The notes beneath the pieces were generated by a model. It was not told where the DNA came from, searched no databases, and saw only the letters and a program-made list of their open reading frames with translations. The position numbers were made by a program, and so were the translations under genes. Shown piece by piece: positions 36,332-49,700 of a stretch of 64,000 nt of DNA. Numbering within the stretch: position 1 is the first letter of the stretch; the number at the start of each line of letters is the position of its first letter. Source of the stretch: Salminus brasiliensis (Eukaryota; Chordata; Actinopteri; Characiformes; Bryconidae). The stretch lies in NCBI RefSeq assembly GCF_030463535.1, contig NC_132880.1, forward strand, positions 32,976,342-33,040,341, read 5' to 3'.

Positions 36332-36883
36332 TTTTTGTTTTTGTTTTTGATACACTTTCGTCCCTAGTTGTTAACTCTATTATTAACAGGAAATAATTCG
36401 GTCTACAAAATCTCAGCAAACAGAATTTCATCAGCTCTCTGGCCACATCTTTGTTCTTAGTATACCGTTCAATTCTCAATTTAGACCAAGAGCATTTCTC
36501 TTGAAATGTACCACATGAAGAGATATTAGTATTCTGCACTGGTAAATGAACACAGAGTTAATGTTCACTCACTGCTGCCTTGTGTTGACAGAGCTGATTT
36601 GATGGCAAAGTGAGTAAACAGTGCAGCGAGAAGAGGACCGTGTGGGTGAGACACTGTGAAGAGGGAAAGGGTAATGTCTGCTGCCCCCCAGTGGTTTAAA
36701 CTACAACCAGTTTTGTAATTTAATCACCAGGCCCAAATGTGTTTTCATTAATGGCAGCCCCTTGTGACTTTAGATTGATTGACTGATTAAATGCCTGGTT
36801 TATTTGCTTGTTTACATTTATACACATACATCAAGATCATCACCACCTGCCTAATATCCTGTCGGTATACTCTACTAATGCTA

Positions 36884-37191
36884 GGCATGGACTAGAGCGG
36901 TTAAAGCCCCCAGCACTGAGCTGTGAAGCAGTGGGACCGTGTTCTCTGGAATGATGCCGTCCAATACTTTTTTGCGGATGAGGTAGGGTGGTGATCATCC
37001 AACATCCTAGACTTACTAATGCTCTTGTCGCTGGCTGCAATCACATCCTCACAGCAATCCTCTAGTAGAACAATCTTTCCCTGAACAGTAGAGACAGTTA
37101 CTTCAACAAAGGCAGGATAAACGTTTTTTTTGAATACCCTTTGAAGAAACAATGAATGGGCAGGTGTCCCAATACTTTTGTCCATATAGTG
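36884..37191 (-). mobile_element. same TA-flanked element family, copy 2 (truncated)
   Basis: The plus strand ends CCAATACTTTTGTCCATATA plus GTG and TA, the reverse of the start of copy 1. The distal terminus near 36,884 is missing or unrecognisable. Confidence 0.75.
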
Positions 37192-37989
37192 TATATAGCA
37201 CTAGGACATCACAGCAGATCTTTTAAGTCCATGGATCGCACTTCTTGTTCCAAAACATGGAATGCGCTGAAATGGGAGGTCTGATCCGTGGACTTACAGT
37301 AAACAGCTTACATACCCAATCATCCAGGTCTCATGTTTGTGTGCCCACTGTAAGTACTTTTAGTGGTGGACAAGGTTTAGACTGGACACTCTGACCACTC
37401 TGCAGCTACATGAGCTGTGCCACAGTAGCCTTTCTGTCAGTTTAAGACCAGACATTATAGATTCTGTTGCCCTCATACATGATACAGGATTGTGTGAAGC
37501 TCTAGTCTTAGCTTTGTTGTGCTAGTAGTCCCTTTATAGTACATCCTGATGCTAGTAATAACAGGGTGGGATAACACAAGGACAAATAGCTAGATGGATA
37601 GTGATGCACCAGGAATAGCGGTTTACTATCAAACACTGAGCCGGCTGGCGACTGCAGTTATAGAGGAAGAAGTGCAGCACTTTAGTGTGGGGAAGGTGCA
37701 GCATGTGCAAGCTAAAGACACAGCAGTAGCTATAGTACTCCATATACTCCATGCATGCACTCTGCAATACAATGCAGTGCTGGAGGGAGTCACTCAAGTC
37801 TGGAACACAGGTGTAGCTCTTTTTCTTGAGAAAAGCCAGAAAGGCCAGTGCCCTAAACCTGAGTCAGGTGGTTAAGAGACTGTCATAGGCCAAAGGGCCA
37901 AACTGTTGTAGTCCATCAGATCTGCCTTGCCCAGTACTAGCCCCATGCAAAAGGCTGGAGTTTCAGTGTTGTTTTGTTGTTGTTGTTGT

Positions 37990-38782
37990 TGACAATCATG
38001 GGCTCATCTAAGCAACCATCTAAAGATGTGAAAATAGTATTAATCAATGGCAAGAGGAGGCAGAGGAAGGCTATAAAAAGTATGTTTTCAGCTTGCTGTT
38101 TTTTTACAGTGTGGAATGTTCAGGGGAACATTGGAGGCCAACGTAAGATCTGGAAGACCAAGCAATCTTATAGAGAACTGCTCATATGCTGGTAAGACAG
38201 GTAAATCAAAAATCACAATGCATTGTTAGCTGAGTGGAGAGAATGGTGCACATTGCCAGCTGTGACGCATGAGAGTGGATCTATCATGCTTTGGGGTTGT
38301 GTTGCCACTAGTGGCATTGGCAATATTGCATGGGTGGATGGGAGAATGGATTTGCTAAAATACCAACACACTCTGGATGCAAATGTCAAACCTTCTGTTA
38401 CATAGCTAAAGCTGAAAAGAAGAGGCTTATACAACAGGATAATGATCCTGTCCATACCTCAACACCACCACGGACTACCTGAAGAGGAAAAGTAAACCAA
38501 CTGAAATGGCCCTCCAGTCTCCTGACCTACACGTCATAGGAAATCTGTGAATAGACCTCAAGCTGTGCCTGCAATACGAACTAAGAATATCTCAAGACTA
38601 GAGGCTGGAGGCTTCTGCAAAGAAGAGTGGGGGAAAATCCAGCTAGAAAAACAGAAAGACTTTTAGCTACATTATGAAATACAGAGGATCTGTGCATCAG
38701 GAGGTTCTGAAACTAGGGTGTGTTTACTACTGTTCAATTAAAAACCAACATGGGTGCCTAAACCTTTGCATAAGACTTCTGA
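37990..38782 (+). mobile_element. decayed Tc1-like transposon (transposase pseudogene)
   Basis: Fragments such as GSIMLWGCVA (the Tc1 catalytic-domain motif) and QQDNDPVHTS can be read, but in different frames and with stops. It ends GCCTAAACCTTTGCATAAG, like a Tc1 terminus. Not functional. Confidence 0.8.
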
Positions 38783-39099
38783 ATGAATAATTTACTGACT
38801 GACCTGTGTGAAGCTTTTTATCTTGATTCCCAATCAAGAGATCTTTGTTCCAAGTACATTTGCGTCTTGTGTGTGCCACAGCATGTCCTGTTGTATTGTT
38901 TTGCTCATGTTAAATCGAGACATTAATCGTCTATTAATGACCAGACTAATGTATCTGTGCTCAAGCTAATAAAATCAACCCTCTATCTGGACTGTTTTTA
39001 AGACCCCATGCATCAATACTTCAATAAGTCAAATGCGTCTCTGGGTAGCCAGAATGAAATCCGATTGCTGTGTGGGACTAAATATGTAACTTTGCTTGT

Positions 39100-39400
39100 T
39101 GCGCAGTCATAATTTCTAGTGTTTTGGTTGTACTGGGAGGGGTTTTGGTTCAGATGCGTCTCGGGGAGATGGATTTGTTTAAACTGCTATAACGTGGCTC
39201 AAATGCATCTTTGACCACCTGTTTGATCTGAGTGATCAGACTTGTATCTGGTTTAAATGTGTCTCTAATGCCTTTAAACCTGCATTTATTTATGGGCCTG
39301 TTTACATCTGGCATTAGTATGCATTTTGGTGTTTGGATCACATTGGGATTTCACTCATCCGCATGAAAAGCCAGGTATACGTCCCTGTAAAAGTGGTGTG
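39100..39400. mobile_element. non-autonomous DNA element family R3, copy 1
   Basis: Contains GGGCCTGTTTACATCTGGCA and TGGATCACATT...CCGCATGAAAAGCCAGG. The first motif is the inverse of AATGCCAGGTATAAACAGGC near 46,975. Superfamily not decided. Confidence 0.5.
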
Positions 39401-39547
39401 TTCAGTTTCTCTCTCTCTCTGCTGGTGGAGGTAAATGGGGAGGTCATTGTTGGGGGCAGCCACCGTTTAGCATCACTTGGAGGCCAGAGAAACCTTTTTG
39501 TCCTGTGAAAGCTTTCAGAGCTGTCATACCTGCTTAGCTCTTGACCA

Positions 39548-39579
39548 CTCCTCTCTCTTTCTCTCTCTCTTTTTCTCTC

Positions 39580-39618
<39 letters not shown>
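39548..39618. repeat. (CT)n microsatellite
   Basis: CT units with a few interruptions. Confidence 0.9.
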
Positions 39619-39620
<2 letters not shown>

Positions 39621-40194
39621 GTCAGCACCAGCTACATGCCCATATATTTTAGGCTCTTTTTCTCTTTTCTCTATTATTTATGAATAATAATCAAGTAAAA
39701 TGAAATGAAATTGGAGCAAGGGTACTGTCATGTGCACAGTAATATTTTCATCAGAATTACCCAAGGCTGTATATATACCAATCAGATATCTTAACAGTGT
39801 GTATGTGTGTGTGTGTTAATGTTACACTGAACTGCAAACTAGTCAGACAAGATGGTCCAGATTAAGCCGAACATGAAATAAAAACAAACAGAACAAAACA
39901 CAAGACATTACTAGGACTTTTCTAGGCCTCTTGAACATAATTCTGATTGGCACAAGTGTTTTTACATACTACCCAGAACAGATATTAATGGAGAATTAAT
40001 ACATTACATACTTATAGCCTCCACATTACTCAGAGCTAGAACTGGAACATTGTACATGGTACATTTAGTATGAGAAGAAATAATGCCACTGAACACGTCT
40101 AGAGTGCCCATTTGAATGTGTTGATTACAGATCATTTGTATTCTTTAATTCAGTATCCATTTCTGATTTGATTATTCAGTGGTCTCACGTGTCC

Positions 40195-40312
40195 TAAAGA
40201 CAAGATTCCTGGAATCACTGAGCGCAAGGCTGGAATACTCCCTGGGCAGGGTGCCAGCCCATTGCAAGGTATTGCACACACATTCACACACCTAGGGGCA
40301 ATCTTAAAAAAT
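40195..40312 (-). repeat. second SINE-like family, copy 2 (3' part)
   Basis: The plus strand reads GCGCAAGGCTGGAATACTCC, then GGCAGGGTGCCAGCCCATTG and CACACCTAGGGGCAAT, the reverse of the family's 3' half. Confidence 0.55.
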
Positions 40313-40337
40313 GTATTCAGGAAGCCCAGAGAACATA

Positions 40338-40695
40338 CACTGTGTGTTCAAATGTTTGTGGACACCCCTTCTAATGAATGTGTTCAGCTTCTTTAAGTTG
40401 CACCCATTGCTGACACAGATATGCGAATGCACACACACAGCTTGTGTAGTCCCTGTAGAGAATACTGTAAATAGAACAGAACTGTCTGGAGCAGATTAAC
40501 ATGAAACTGTGGGCACCATGCCTAACGCCAGGTGTGGCCTAGAGTAGTTCACAGCAATGCTCCAAAATCTAGTAGAAAGCCCTTCCAGGACAGTAGAGCC
40601 AACAAAGCAGGGTGAACTCTTTTTTTTTTTAAAACCCTTGATTTCAGAGGACACAATGAATTAGCAGATGTCCCAGTACTTTTGTCCATAGAGTG
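40338..40695 (-). mobile_element. same TA-flanked element family, copy 3
   Basis: Starts CACTGTGTGTTCAAATG and ends TTTTGTCCATAGAGTG, with TA on both sides (40336-40337, 40696-40697). It looks full-length for this family. Confidence 0.8.
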
Positions 40696-41539
40696 TATGG
40701 ACCAAAGGAAATGTAATATTTCAGATATGCATGTTTATGATCTGATTTATGTATTGCAGGCCTGAGCACAGACACATTATTCAGTTTAAAACGAAAAGGT
40801 TCACTGCAGCGCTGGAGAAGAAGGCAAAAATAAAAATACGACATAACTAAAAGGTCAAGTCCATGTTCATGTAGTAGCCTATGGCAATACAGATATGCTT
40901 TCATGCTTCCACATGACCGCTATATCAAGGTCTAGGAGAGAAATGGGGCATGTTGAAAGCTGCTCTTTGTTCAGGTTTCAGGCTTTGTTCTCCCTGAGCT
41001 TCCTCTGTTAGAGCTGAACATCAGGAGCAACTGGTCGACAGTGAACAGTGGCTTGTATTTTTCCAAATTAGTGAGCAAAATCTCTGAGATCCATTGTTTT
41101 ACCCTGATCCCTCAGCGCCCTATCACAGCAGCCATTTGTCACTTAATTCTCAGAGTGTCTTTCTCTCTGTCTCTCTCTCTCCTCTCTTTTTCTCGTCTGT
41201 CCCTATTTCTACCAGAAGAGGAAAACGAGTAAGACATTTTTTAAACTATAATTTGAACCAATAGAAGATAACGTTATTTAATAATTTGTATGCCCTGTCG
41301 TCGGCTCAGGTCTTGTAACATCTGAACCCTCGCAGTCATGCCATACATGGAAGACAGGGGTGGCGGCGGCGAAGAAGGAGGGAAAAGATAAAACAACAAC
41401 ATTTGAAAGCAGCAAGATAGGCGTGGAAGTAGAGGACTTTTAAAGACAGGTGGAAGCTGGTGATTGGTCGAGGTAAAGGTGATGAGGCATTAAAGACTTC
41501 TGGTCGAACCTTCACTGAAGCTTTCATATTTTAATCCCC

Positions 41540-42180
41540 CGGTCTCACTCACTCTCTCTCTTCCTTTCTCTTCCTCTTTCTGTGTCTCTCACCCTCGCTC
41601 TCTTTTTTCTCCCCCTCGTTGAGTCTCTCTAATGCTCTTTCTCCATCTCTCTCTTTACCTTCCGCCTCTCTTTTCTTCTTTCTGTCTTTCTCTATCATTT
41701 TTCTGTCTGTCCCCTTATCTTCATCCCTCAGTCTCACTCTTTCTCTCTCTTTTCCTCTTCTCTCACTTGCTATCTTTCTCTAACTCTTTCCATCCTTGAA
41801 CACTTCCTCGCTCTTTAACCAGGCCCTGTCTTTCTTTTCCTTTTTGGTACTTAATGCGGCCGGGACCTCCACATTTAATGTGGGAGAGAGATAGAAACAG
41901 AAACAATGGTGAGTGAGATCAATTGTGCCCAAATACTGAATTAATACATTTCCAAAGCCCCTGTCAGTCACAGGCCCTTACAGTCGTCATCACCCAGCCC
42001 CCTCTCCTCCCCAATACGGCGCCTTGCCCATCTCTCACACTTGTTGTCTGTCTGTTTCTCTAACTTTTCTCTGTCTGTGTCTCTTTGTTTCTTTCCATTT
42101 CTTTGTCTCTCTGGCTCTCCTTCTGTCTTCCCTATATCTCTATGTCTCTCTGTTCCTCTTACTGTCTGTATATCTCACTT
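41540..42180. repeat. long CT-rich (polypyrimidine) zone
   Basis: Two blocks, 41,540-41,800 and 42,040-42,180, are made of imperfect TCTCT/TTCTC words on the plus strand. The apparent Lys/Glu/Arg-rich frame on the minus strand is a by-product. Confidence 0.8.
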
Positions 42181-42781
42181 TTTCAGTGCACCAAAATAAT
42201 TACTGATAATGATTGGCTGGAAGTTACGCTGATGATAAGACTTCAACAACTAAGAACGATTTTTTTCCTTAATTTTAGGATTGATGTTGTTTAGAGTAAA
42301 AAATAAAACTGAAGACTTTATTAAATAATAGATCACACACAGGGGATGTCCAGCTTCAAAGAACAACAAGCAATCCTACAGATTACAAGTGCACAGGAGT
42401 TCAGAAATCTCCTAATTTATCAATACTAGCTTTCCTACCTTTTCACCTGCAGAAGGCCCTCAGGCAGCAGGTGTTCTCTGAGAGATAAAAAAGAATTACA
42501 CATTCCCTCAGATACACTAATGATGCACATCAGAGAGCATCACTCTCAAAGCCGTTACAAAGATGCACACACAACAACATGCACCTTCACTCTGAGGAGT
42601 GTAACCTGGTTTTCTTTGCCTCATTCTTTCGTCAGTGCATATTTCTTGTGGTCTATACCGATGAAGAACTGCACTTCTGCACTCTGGCTCATCTGATGAC
42701 AGGAGGAGGGTTGAAAACATCCCCCATAACATCAGCTAATTAAATGCACTGATTGTGTAATGATGACCGTCTAATCAATTA

Positions 42782-43133
42782 CGCTATATGTCCAAAGGTT
42801 TGTGGACAACCTTTCTAATGAATGCATTCAGCTCCTTTGAGTTGCAGCCATTGCTGACACAGATGTGCACACACACACACAGCTTGTCTAGTCCCTGTAG
42901 AGAGGTACAGCCAATAGAATAGGAATCTATAGTAGATAAGCATGAACGTATTGGCACCATGTCTAATGCCAGATGTGCTTCATCCAATAAGATAGTCCTT
43001 TATATATACCTTGGGGATGAGTTGGGGAATGAGGTGGGGTGGTGATCATCCCTCATTCTAACCTCCATATAACCTCCACATTTCCTAATAAAACACAATA
43101 GATGAGTGTACCAATATTTTTGTCCCTATAATG
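42782..43133 (-). mobile_element. same TA-flanked element family, copy 4
   Basis: Starts CGCTATATGTCCAAAGG and ends TTTTTGTCCCTATAATG, flanked by TA. It is more diverged than copy 3. Confidence 0.75.
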
Positions 43134-43454
43134 TATAATAGCATTGAATCAACTTCGAACTACAGTGAAAATTGAAAAACGAAATAATTCGCTTGGTGTA
43201 TATATCTGCACAGCTAGTGTTGGCTCGGGTTCACACAGCATTCCAGGCAAAACATAGTCAAAACACAGCCCAAGTGTTTAAGAACTCCGAAAGGCAATGA
43301 AAACTTCAGAGGCAAGGCAAAAAAACAAAAACACAGAAGCGTGGAAGAGGTCAAAAAGACAGGAAAAGCAAACAGACGTAGTGAAAGCTCAGTAACTAGG
43401 TAGAGATACACCAGAGACTTTGCAGAGTGGGAGTGTTTAAGCTGGGCATGTATA

Positions 43455-44024
43455 GGCCCTGTCCCAATAAGCCCCTACTCGAAGTGCACTTTTGTGAAGT
43501 TGTCAAAAAAGGTAAAAGGGGTGTGAGCATTCAACGCATCTGAGAGTGTAGAGCAGGATTGGCACACACTTTGTCCCACTTCACACTGCTGCTTAAATGC
43601 CAAATGCCGCAGTTGCCACAATCCTGGGTTTTGTTTTTCCTGTGCTGCTGCTATAATGAATAAGTGGTCGGTGGCAGATAATCATTTCAAGGATAATGAA
43701 ACGTTAAGCTCACTACTGCAAGATAAACAGTGCTTTTTCTCCTAACTTCAGAATTTTCAGACACATGACCCATAAAACTTTCTTTTTTCTGCATTTTGAT
43801 TGCTTTACTCCAGGAACATCATAGAATTGCAGTGGAACATGGGTAATTGCCTTCACAAAAGTGTGATGTGATGCAGAGTTACGAGAGGGGTGCAGCAAGG
43901 ACTCATAGGGATTGTTCGTTAGCACCCTCATTGATGAGATATTAAAAAATGGGACATGCTACAGCCTTGCACATCAGGCAAATGAGGAGTGTGAGGGTGC
44001 AAGGGTAAGTAATGGGACAGAGCC
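43455..44024. mobile_element. MITE with GGCCCTGTCCCA ends
   Basis: Left end GGCCCTGTCCCAATAA and right end AATGGGACAGAGCC are inverted, and ATA flanks both sides. No transposase. TIR sequence and short duplication suggest a PIF/Harbinger-like MITE, not proven. Confidence 0.6.
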
Positions 44025-45124
44025 ATAGTCAGTTAGTAATCAGTCTTGCACTGAGGTGTGGCTGAGAGGTGTGACTAGGAGGCATGCCTAGGTTAATACT
44101 CTGATCACCGAAACAGGAGTGTAGACGTACTGTCAGCACATTAGGAGATAATGAAAAATATATTCCGTAGGTCAGTGTATTAGAATAATGAAATGTACAT
44201 TGCTTAGGCCAGTTTATTGAAATAATGAAAACTTTTTTGCTTATGCCAGTGCTTCCCAACCCCATCTGGTCCCAGAGTACCACTGCCTTCCACACTTGCA
44301 TATTTTAATGTTTTCCTGCTTTAACACATCCACTGCAACACAGGACAGCCTTGTTACATTGTGTTAAAGAAGAGAAAACACATATTCGGGACACCAGTAC
44401 TACAGAACCAGGACTGACGTCGGCTAGAATAAGCAGAAACACAGTAATGCAGCATTTAGTTCTTTTATGAAGATGATTTTTCATAAGGATTAAAGTGTAA
44501 TTAGCATCAGTTTCATTCGCAGCTGCATTAGCCAACAGCAACTCATCCCAGGATGTCCTCCGACGTCTTTCTGCAGTGTCTCATCTCTCTGGCATGTCTG
44601 ATTGCTGCTGCATTCATGGAGCCTAACCTCTGGTCTAAGGGTTGACTGCAACTGTCTCACAGCATCAGTCAAATGTGGCCTTTAGCTGGGCCGACTGCTT
44701 CAGACGGAATGACTCTCTGACTGTTGAAGATGAGCAGTTTGAGCGAGCCTTAGGCTTGGATTACACTGGAAAAACCACAGTGTGGTGTCAGGGTCCCCGC
44801 TGTGCTTCCTGTCTAAGCTCAGTGTGAACTTGTGGCTTATAGGACAGTGACTGTACAACAGTAATCTGCTTTCATGGCCCTAAATGAACTACTTGGTTAT
44901 TAGCTAATAGAGGTGTAATGATACATATGATGCCCGATTCAATATGAGATTCAGTTTGATTTACAATATTTTATATGTTATAAATGTCTTGAATTTACAC
45001 AAATTTGCTCAGAAACATTTTCAAACAAAACAAGAAGTCCAAAAGTCCAATCGTTTGTCCTCAGCATGCATCCATTCCCTCAACAGCCACTTTACTGTTT
45101 TCATAAAGGACAGTTACTGACAGT

Positions 45125-45400
45125 TAAGTCAAGTCAAGTCAAATTTATTTGTATAGTGCTTTTTACAACTGTTGTTGTAACAAAGCAGCTTTACATAATT
45201 AGTAATTAGTAAAAGACAGAAAAAAGAAATAACATAAGAAGACATGAAGGATCAAAGACCCCCAGTGAGCAGCCAGCGACAACAGTGGCAAATTAAAACT
45301 CCCTCAGAGCTGGAGGATGAAACCTTGGGAGGATCCAAGACTCACAAGGGAGACGCATCCTCCTCTGGTCAGAACTATTTAAACATTATTGATAAAAGTT
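45125..45400 (+). repeat. interspersed repeat, copy a
   Basis: Starts with AAGTCAAGTC and TTATTTGTATAGTGC, then ACAAAGCAGCTTTAC and AAACCTTGGGAGGATCC. The same segments occur reversed near 49,510-49,700 and in part at 53,620-53,690. Confidence 0.6.
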
Positions 45401-46599
45401 CCCAAACCATCTATACTGTTGAACTGCTCTGATCAGTATCATAATATAATAATCATGGTGTAGTAGAACTTAATGTAGTCATGGCAGTGATGGTCAGAGT
45501 AATGATAGTTAGTAGTGGTAATACTAATAGTGGCAGATAGTTTAGAGTCCATTTATGTTTTAACATGGTCAGCAGCCAGGTAGCAGTGGACAACAGTGGT
45601 TTCTATGAAGTGATTTTAAATGAAGAGACCAGAATTGGACAAAGTACACTAATCCTATTATTTAAGTAAAAGTAGACGTAAATGCACAAGTGTCAAAAGT
45701 AAAAGGACTGTGAGTTAATTTATATATTGTACTGTTTGGTTGCATACAGGATAAATACAGTTTCAGGTAAGCAAAGGTCTTGTGGGGTGTTCCCAGTATG
45801 CAGTGGACAGTGACTACCAGAAGTGGTCCAGGAAAGAACAACTGGTGAACCGGCGACAGGGTCATGGGCATCTAAGGCTCATAGATGCAATCCAGGGAGG
45901 CCCCACCTCACCATATACAGGACATCTCAATTCCAGATACCACAGGACGCCTTCAGAGATCTTGTGGAGTCCATGCCTTTAATGGTTAGATCTGTTGTGA
46001 CTGTACAAACTACTCAGTGTGCATCATAATGCAGTTGGAATTAGGAATTCCAGGTCTAACCTGGATATCTCTTATGAAAAAATCATTCTCCCAAGTGTCA
46101 CTGGGAGAATGCCCTGGATCACTGCCCTGGATCATCTGAATTATATGGTCAGTCTCAAACGGGCAAAGGGGGTTGATTAAACACAATCTGGACTGGCATT
46201 CTGGGGGTTATGGAGTGTAGTGGTAGCTGAGCAAGAGAGGAAGGGAGGTGTCTGGGGGGAGCTCACTGGTCCAGAGTGTGTTTAAATTCAGAGCTGCAAA
46301 ATTAGTATTCAAATTTATCCAGCAGATCTTTTGTAGGGGCACAAGGGGTCATTAAAAAGTGTGAGAAATGGCAAGTGTGGCGTGAGAGTGTGAGATTAGA
46401 CCCAAGTCTTGCTGTGTCTAAATATGAACATCCAGGCTACAAGCAGGCTAACACCACTGTGCACTGAAAGTAAGCTCACTACTTTACTTTAACACTATTA
46501 CACCCATACTTACATTATAACACCAACTTCTTACTTAATATACTTTACTACGACCATAAGAACTTAATTACACAATTTGACAAAGCGTGCTCGTTTGGT

Positions 46600-46999
46600 T
46601 TGTGTGTTTTGTTTTTGGTGATCGGATCACATCCGCATGAAAAGCCAGGTTTAAACAAAACCCAAGATGCCTTGTGTCATTGGAATCCTGATCGGACCAC
46701 TCAAACCATCTGCAGAGTTGGTCAGAGACGAATAAGAGCAGTTTTACAGAGCTTGTTCCCTTGCGGTCACATTTTGAGTCATTACAAGAATGCAAGAACC
46801 ATCTACTGTTGGCCAGCACTTGAACCACTTGAACCACTACTCTACTCTAACCTGTTCACAGTCTCCCTGAGCAGGACAATTTTACCCGGATCTCATCAGG
46901 TCACACTGAGGATACATTTTACTCACATGTGTAATCAGTAGGATATCCAGATACTATCCAGAAACAAAATGCCTTTTAATGCCAGGTATAAACAGGCCC
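46600..46999. mobile_element. non-autonomous DNA element family R3, copy 2
   Basis: Contains GATCACATCCGCATGAAAAG plus CCAGG, and ends AATGCCAGGTATAAACAGGC plus CCA, the inverse of the terminal motif of copy 1. Confidence 0.5.
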
Positions 47000-49042
47000 A
47001 TACCATCAGTTCAGTATCTGGGTCTTGACTGGTTAACAAACCTAGGAAATCTAATGGTTCCAGTAGTATTTCAAAACATAATGTATCAGTTACTGCACAG
47101 AATGTAATAGCAATGAAATTTTTGAAATGACACAACTTCAATTGGTCTATTAGAAGTTCGGTATTTTGCTTCATATATTATTTAAGGTAGTCCATTTTTT
47201 CACACTTTAGAGCAATCAGTAATGACGCACTGCAGAAAGTAGTGGAGTAAAAAGGAGAATATTTAACCATGAAATTAAAAGTGTAACAAATGAGAAAACT
47301 TAAAGATACCTAAAAAAGACCTAAGGATATATACTTACTTACAGTTCAACAGTAGAAGAGATCAAGGGACATATTAACAAAAATCAAATATGATTTTTTG
47401 TTTGTTTTTTAAAAGAGCATTATGCAGGATTTGGGATTTTCTGCTCCTGGGCTTCCCCTACAGTCGGCAGTGGGAGTGCTATGAGCTTTCCTTCAGAGGC
47501 ACAGCCTATGGATGAGTTTGTTGACAAGCTAAGAGATACAGAATCAGCATCTGAAGTAACAGGATTTTACACAAATATGATTTGGGTTACACAGTGTTAC
47601 ACAGTTATTGTGAGAGGTCCCAAGCAGCTCCACCAAAGTTACATAGTGCATTAGCAGTGTTCTGGCCTGGAGTGGCAATGACAGAGAATCCATTCTCTCT
47701 ATTACAGTCAGTGGAACATCACAATGATTATACAGCTGTTTTAAAGGCAAACTTGCTGCATAATGTTGCTCAGAAATTGCTCCACCCTTATTAGCTAACC
47801 ATGTGTTATAGCTCTTTCCTTCACTTCATTTTGATTTTTGTTTTGTCCTTGAGGTTGCCTTCACGTATGGCGTTAGGCATTCATGTCGCTCACTCCCAAC
47901 CTCCTGTGGGCAGCGTGCCAGTGCATTAAGAGCCCTTTTAATTACCTATGAATCAAGATTAGCTCCCTGGTTGCCTGTCTGAACAATTTTCCTTTTTTCT
48001 CCTTCCCTCTGACTCCGGGCAATCTATCTATTGGAACAGAGTAGACAGTTAAGCAAGTCCAAGGTCAGTGACATTTTAGTTCCACGGAACCCCCAAGGAG
48101 CTGCTCAGTGGCTAGCATGCTAAAGGTTCTAATTAGCGCTCACACGCAGCGCATATTCAAAAAGTCGACACGGGGGGAGACATGAGGAGAGTGCTGCCCG
48201 GACCTATGCACTGTTCACCGCTCACAGCCCTGGAACACAAAACGGTGGTGGACCAAATATGAGTCTGATGTAACTGGGCAAAATGTAAGGCAGAAATTAG
48301 CCCGGAGAGGACGGGGCAGGAGAGGAGAGGCGAGCCACGAGCAGACCGCCCGTCCCCCACGCCTGGCCACACAGTGTCTGATCCTAATCGCTTGTCAGCG
48401 ATTCAACAAGCGCTCTCAAAACTTGACAGCTTGACCTTGAGTGTGGTTTGCGCCCCCAAGCCTATGCACACTTACACTTCCACACACACACATACACAAA
48501 CACACACTGTTGCAGTCAAACAGACCAGTGCTCTGAGGACAGAGGCTGTAAATGACCTTTTACGGAGGCTGTGCGGAGAGGCGAGAAACTGGGAGATGAT
48601 ATCAAATCACACTCCAACACTAACAGAAAACATCGCTTCACACACTCACAGGGTCCGCAGGCGCTTACACCCAGCTTTAAAATGAGCAAACTGGGGGTCA
48701 TGCCTAAACTTTATGAATCCTAGGCTTATTATTTATGCACCTATTTATCTTAAAATGTTTTATTCATTAACAAGACTGAGCTGTTTAAGACTGAAACACA
48801 TTTTGGTAACACTTTTTAACCCCTTAACACTCCAAGGCTCATTACACACTAAGGCGTATTACTCAGTATCAAATACAGAAAACAAGTTTTCTTTAAAGCC
48901 CAAATGGTGAAAACTGAACAAAATAAGAGTTATCTTCAAAGCCTCTAATATTTTTCAAGGCATTATGTTACATTTTTATTTTAGAAGAAGTTGTAACACT
49001 GTTACTATGGCTGTTAATTGTCTGTTAGTTCTCACAATACTT
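47000..49042. other. no gene seen
   Basis: 47,415-47,790 has the look of a decayed interspersed repeat. 48,080-48,690 is GC-richer and unique-looking, with a short CA run at about 48,480-48,510. No coding support. Confidence 0.5.
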
Positions 49043-49112
49043 TTACATTTGCATTAATGACATTTAGCAGACACACTTATCCAGGGCAACTTACAAAAGT
49101 GCTTAATCATTC
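49043..49112 (+). repeat. copy of the 16,987 repeat
   Basis: GACATTTAGCAGACACACTT followed by ATCCAGGGCAACTTAC. Confidence 0.55.
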
Positions 49113-49509
49113 ACTCTGGATGCCCAAAACTAGTGTCAATAGACCTTGAAATCATGTGAAATCATCAACATAATATATGTAAGGCCGTCAATGAGAGGGA
49201 GAAAAGGGGAATGCTTTAAGGCCCAGCCTCTGAGCGATGATGCAAGAGACCAAGCCTTGTGCTCAGGAAGCACAACAGTGGTAAATCACTTTTTCCAGTT
49301 TAATGCTCCTCTGAGAGAAAATATTTGGAATAGCCAGATTGGGAGTTATTGCAAGCTGATTACATTTCATTTTTCATGTTCTTTCAATGCCAATACATTG
49401 TAAATGGTCAGCTGCATTGCAAATGAGGGTCATCCTCTGTGTGTTTCCGAGTGGAAAATAGTGATGGATTGATTGATTTTATGTTCTGTTCTGTTATTTG
49501 TTCTGCTAT

Positions 49510-49700
49510 CCGGTATCGACCAGAGGAGGATGGGTTCCTCTTGGTTCTTGTTTCTTCTGAAGGTTTTTTTCTGACTCTGAGGGAGTTTTTCCTTGCCACC
49601 GTCACCTTTGGCTTGTTCAAAAGAGGCTTGGAGCCAGATCTCGGTAAAGTTGCTTTGTGACAACATTCATTATGAAAAATGCTATAAAAATCCATTTAGA
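49510..49700 (-). repeat. interspersed repeat, copy b (reverse)
   Basis: Reads GACCAGAGGAGGATGGGTTC, then GGGAGTTTTTCCTTGCCAC and AGTTGCTTTGTGACAAC: the reverse of the 45,125 copy. The open frames here belong to the repeat. Confidence 0.6.

Noticed and set aside
41549..41737. Lys/Glu/Arg-rich frame, minus strand
   Set aside because: A product of the CT-rich tract; no family resemblance.
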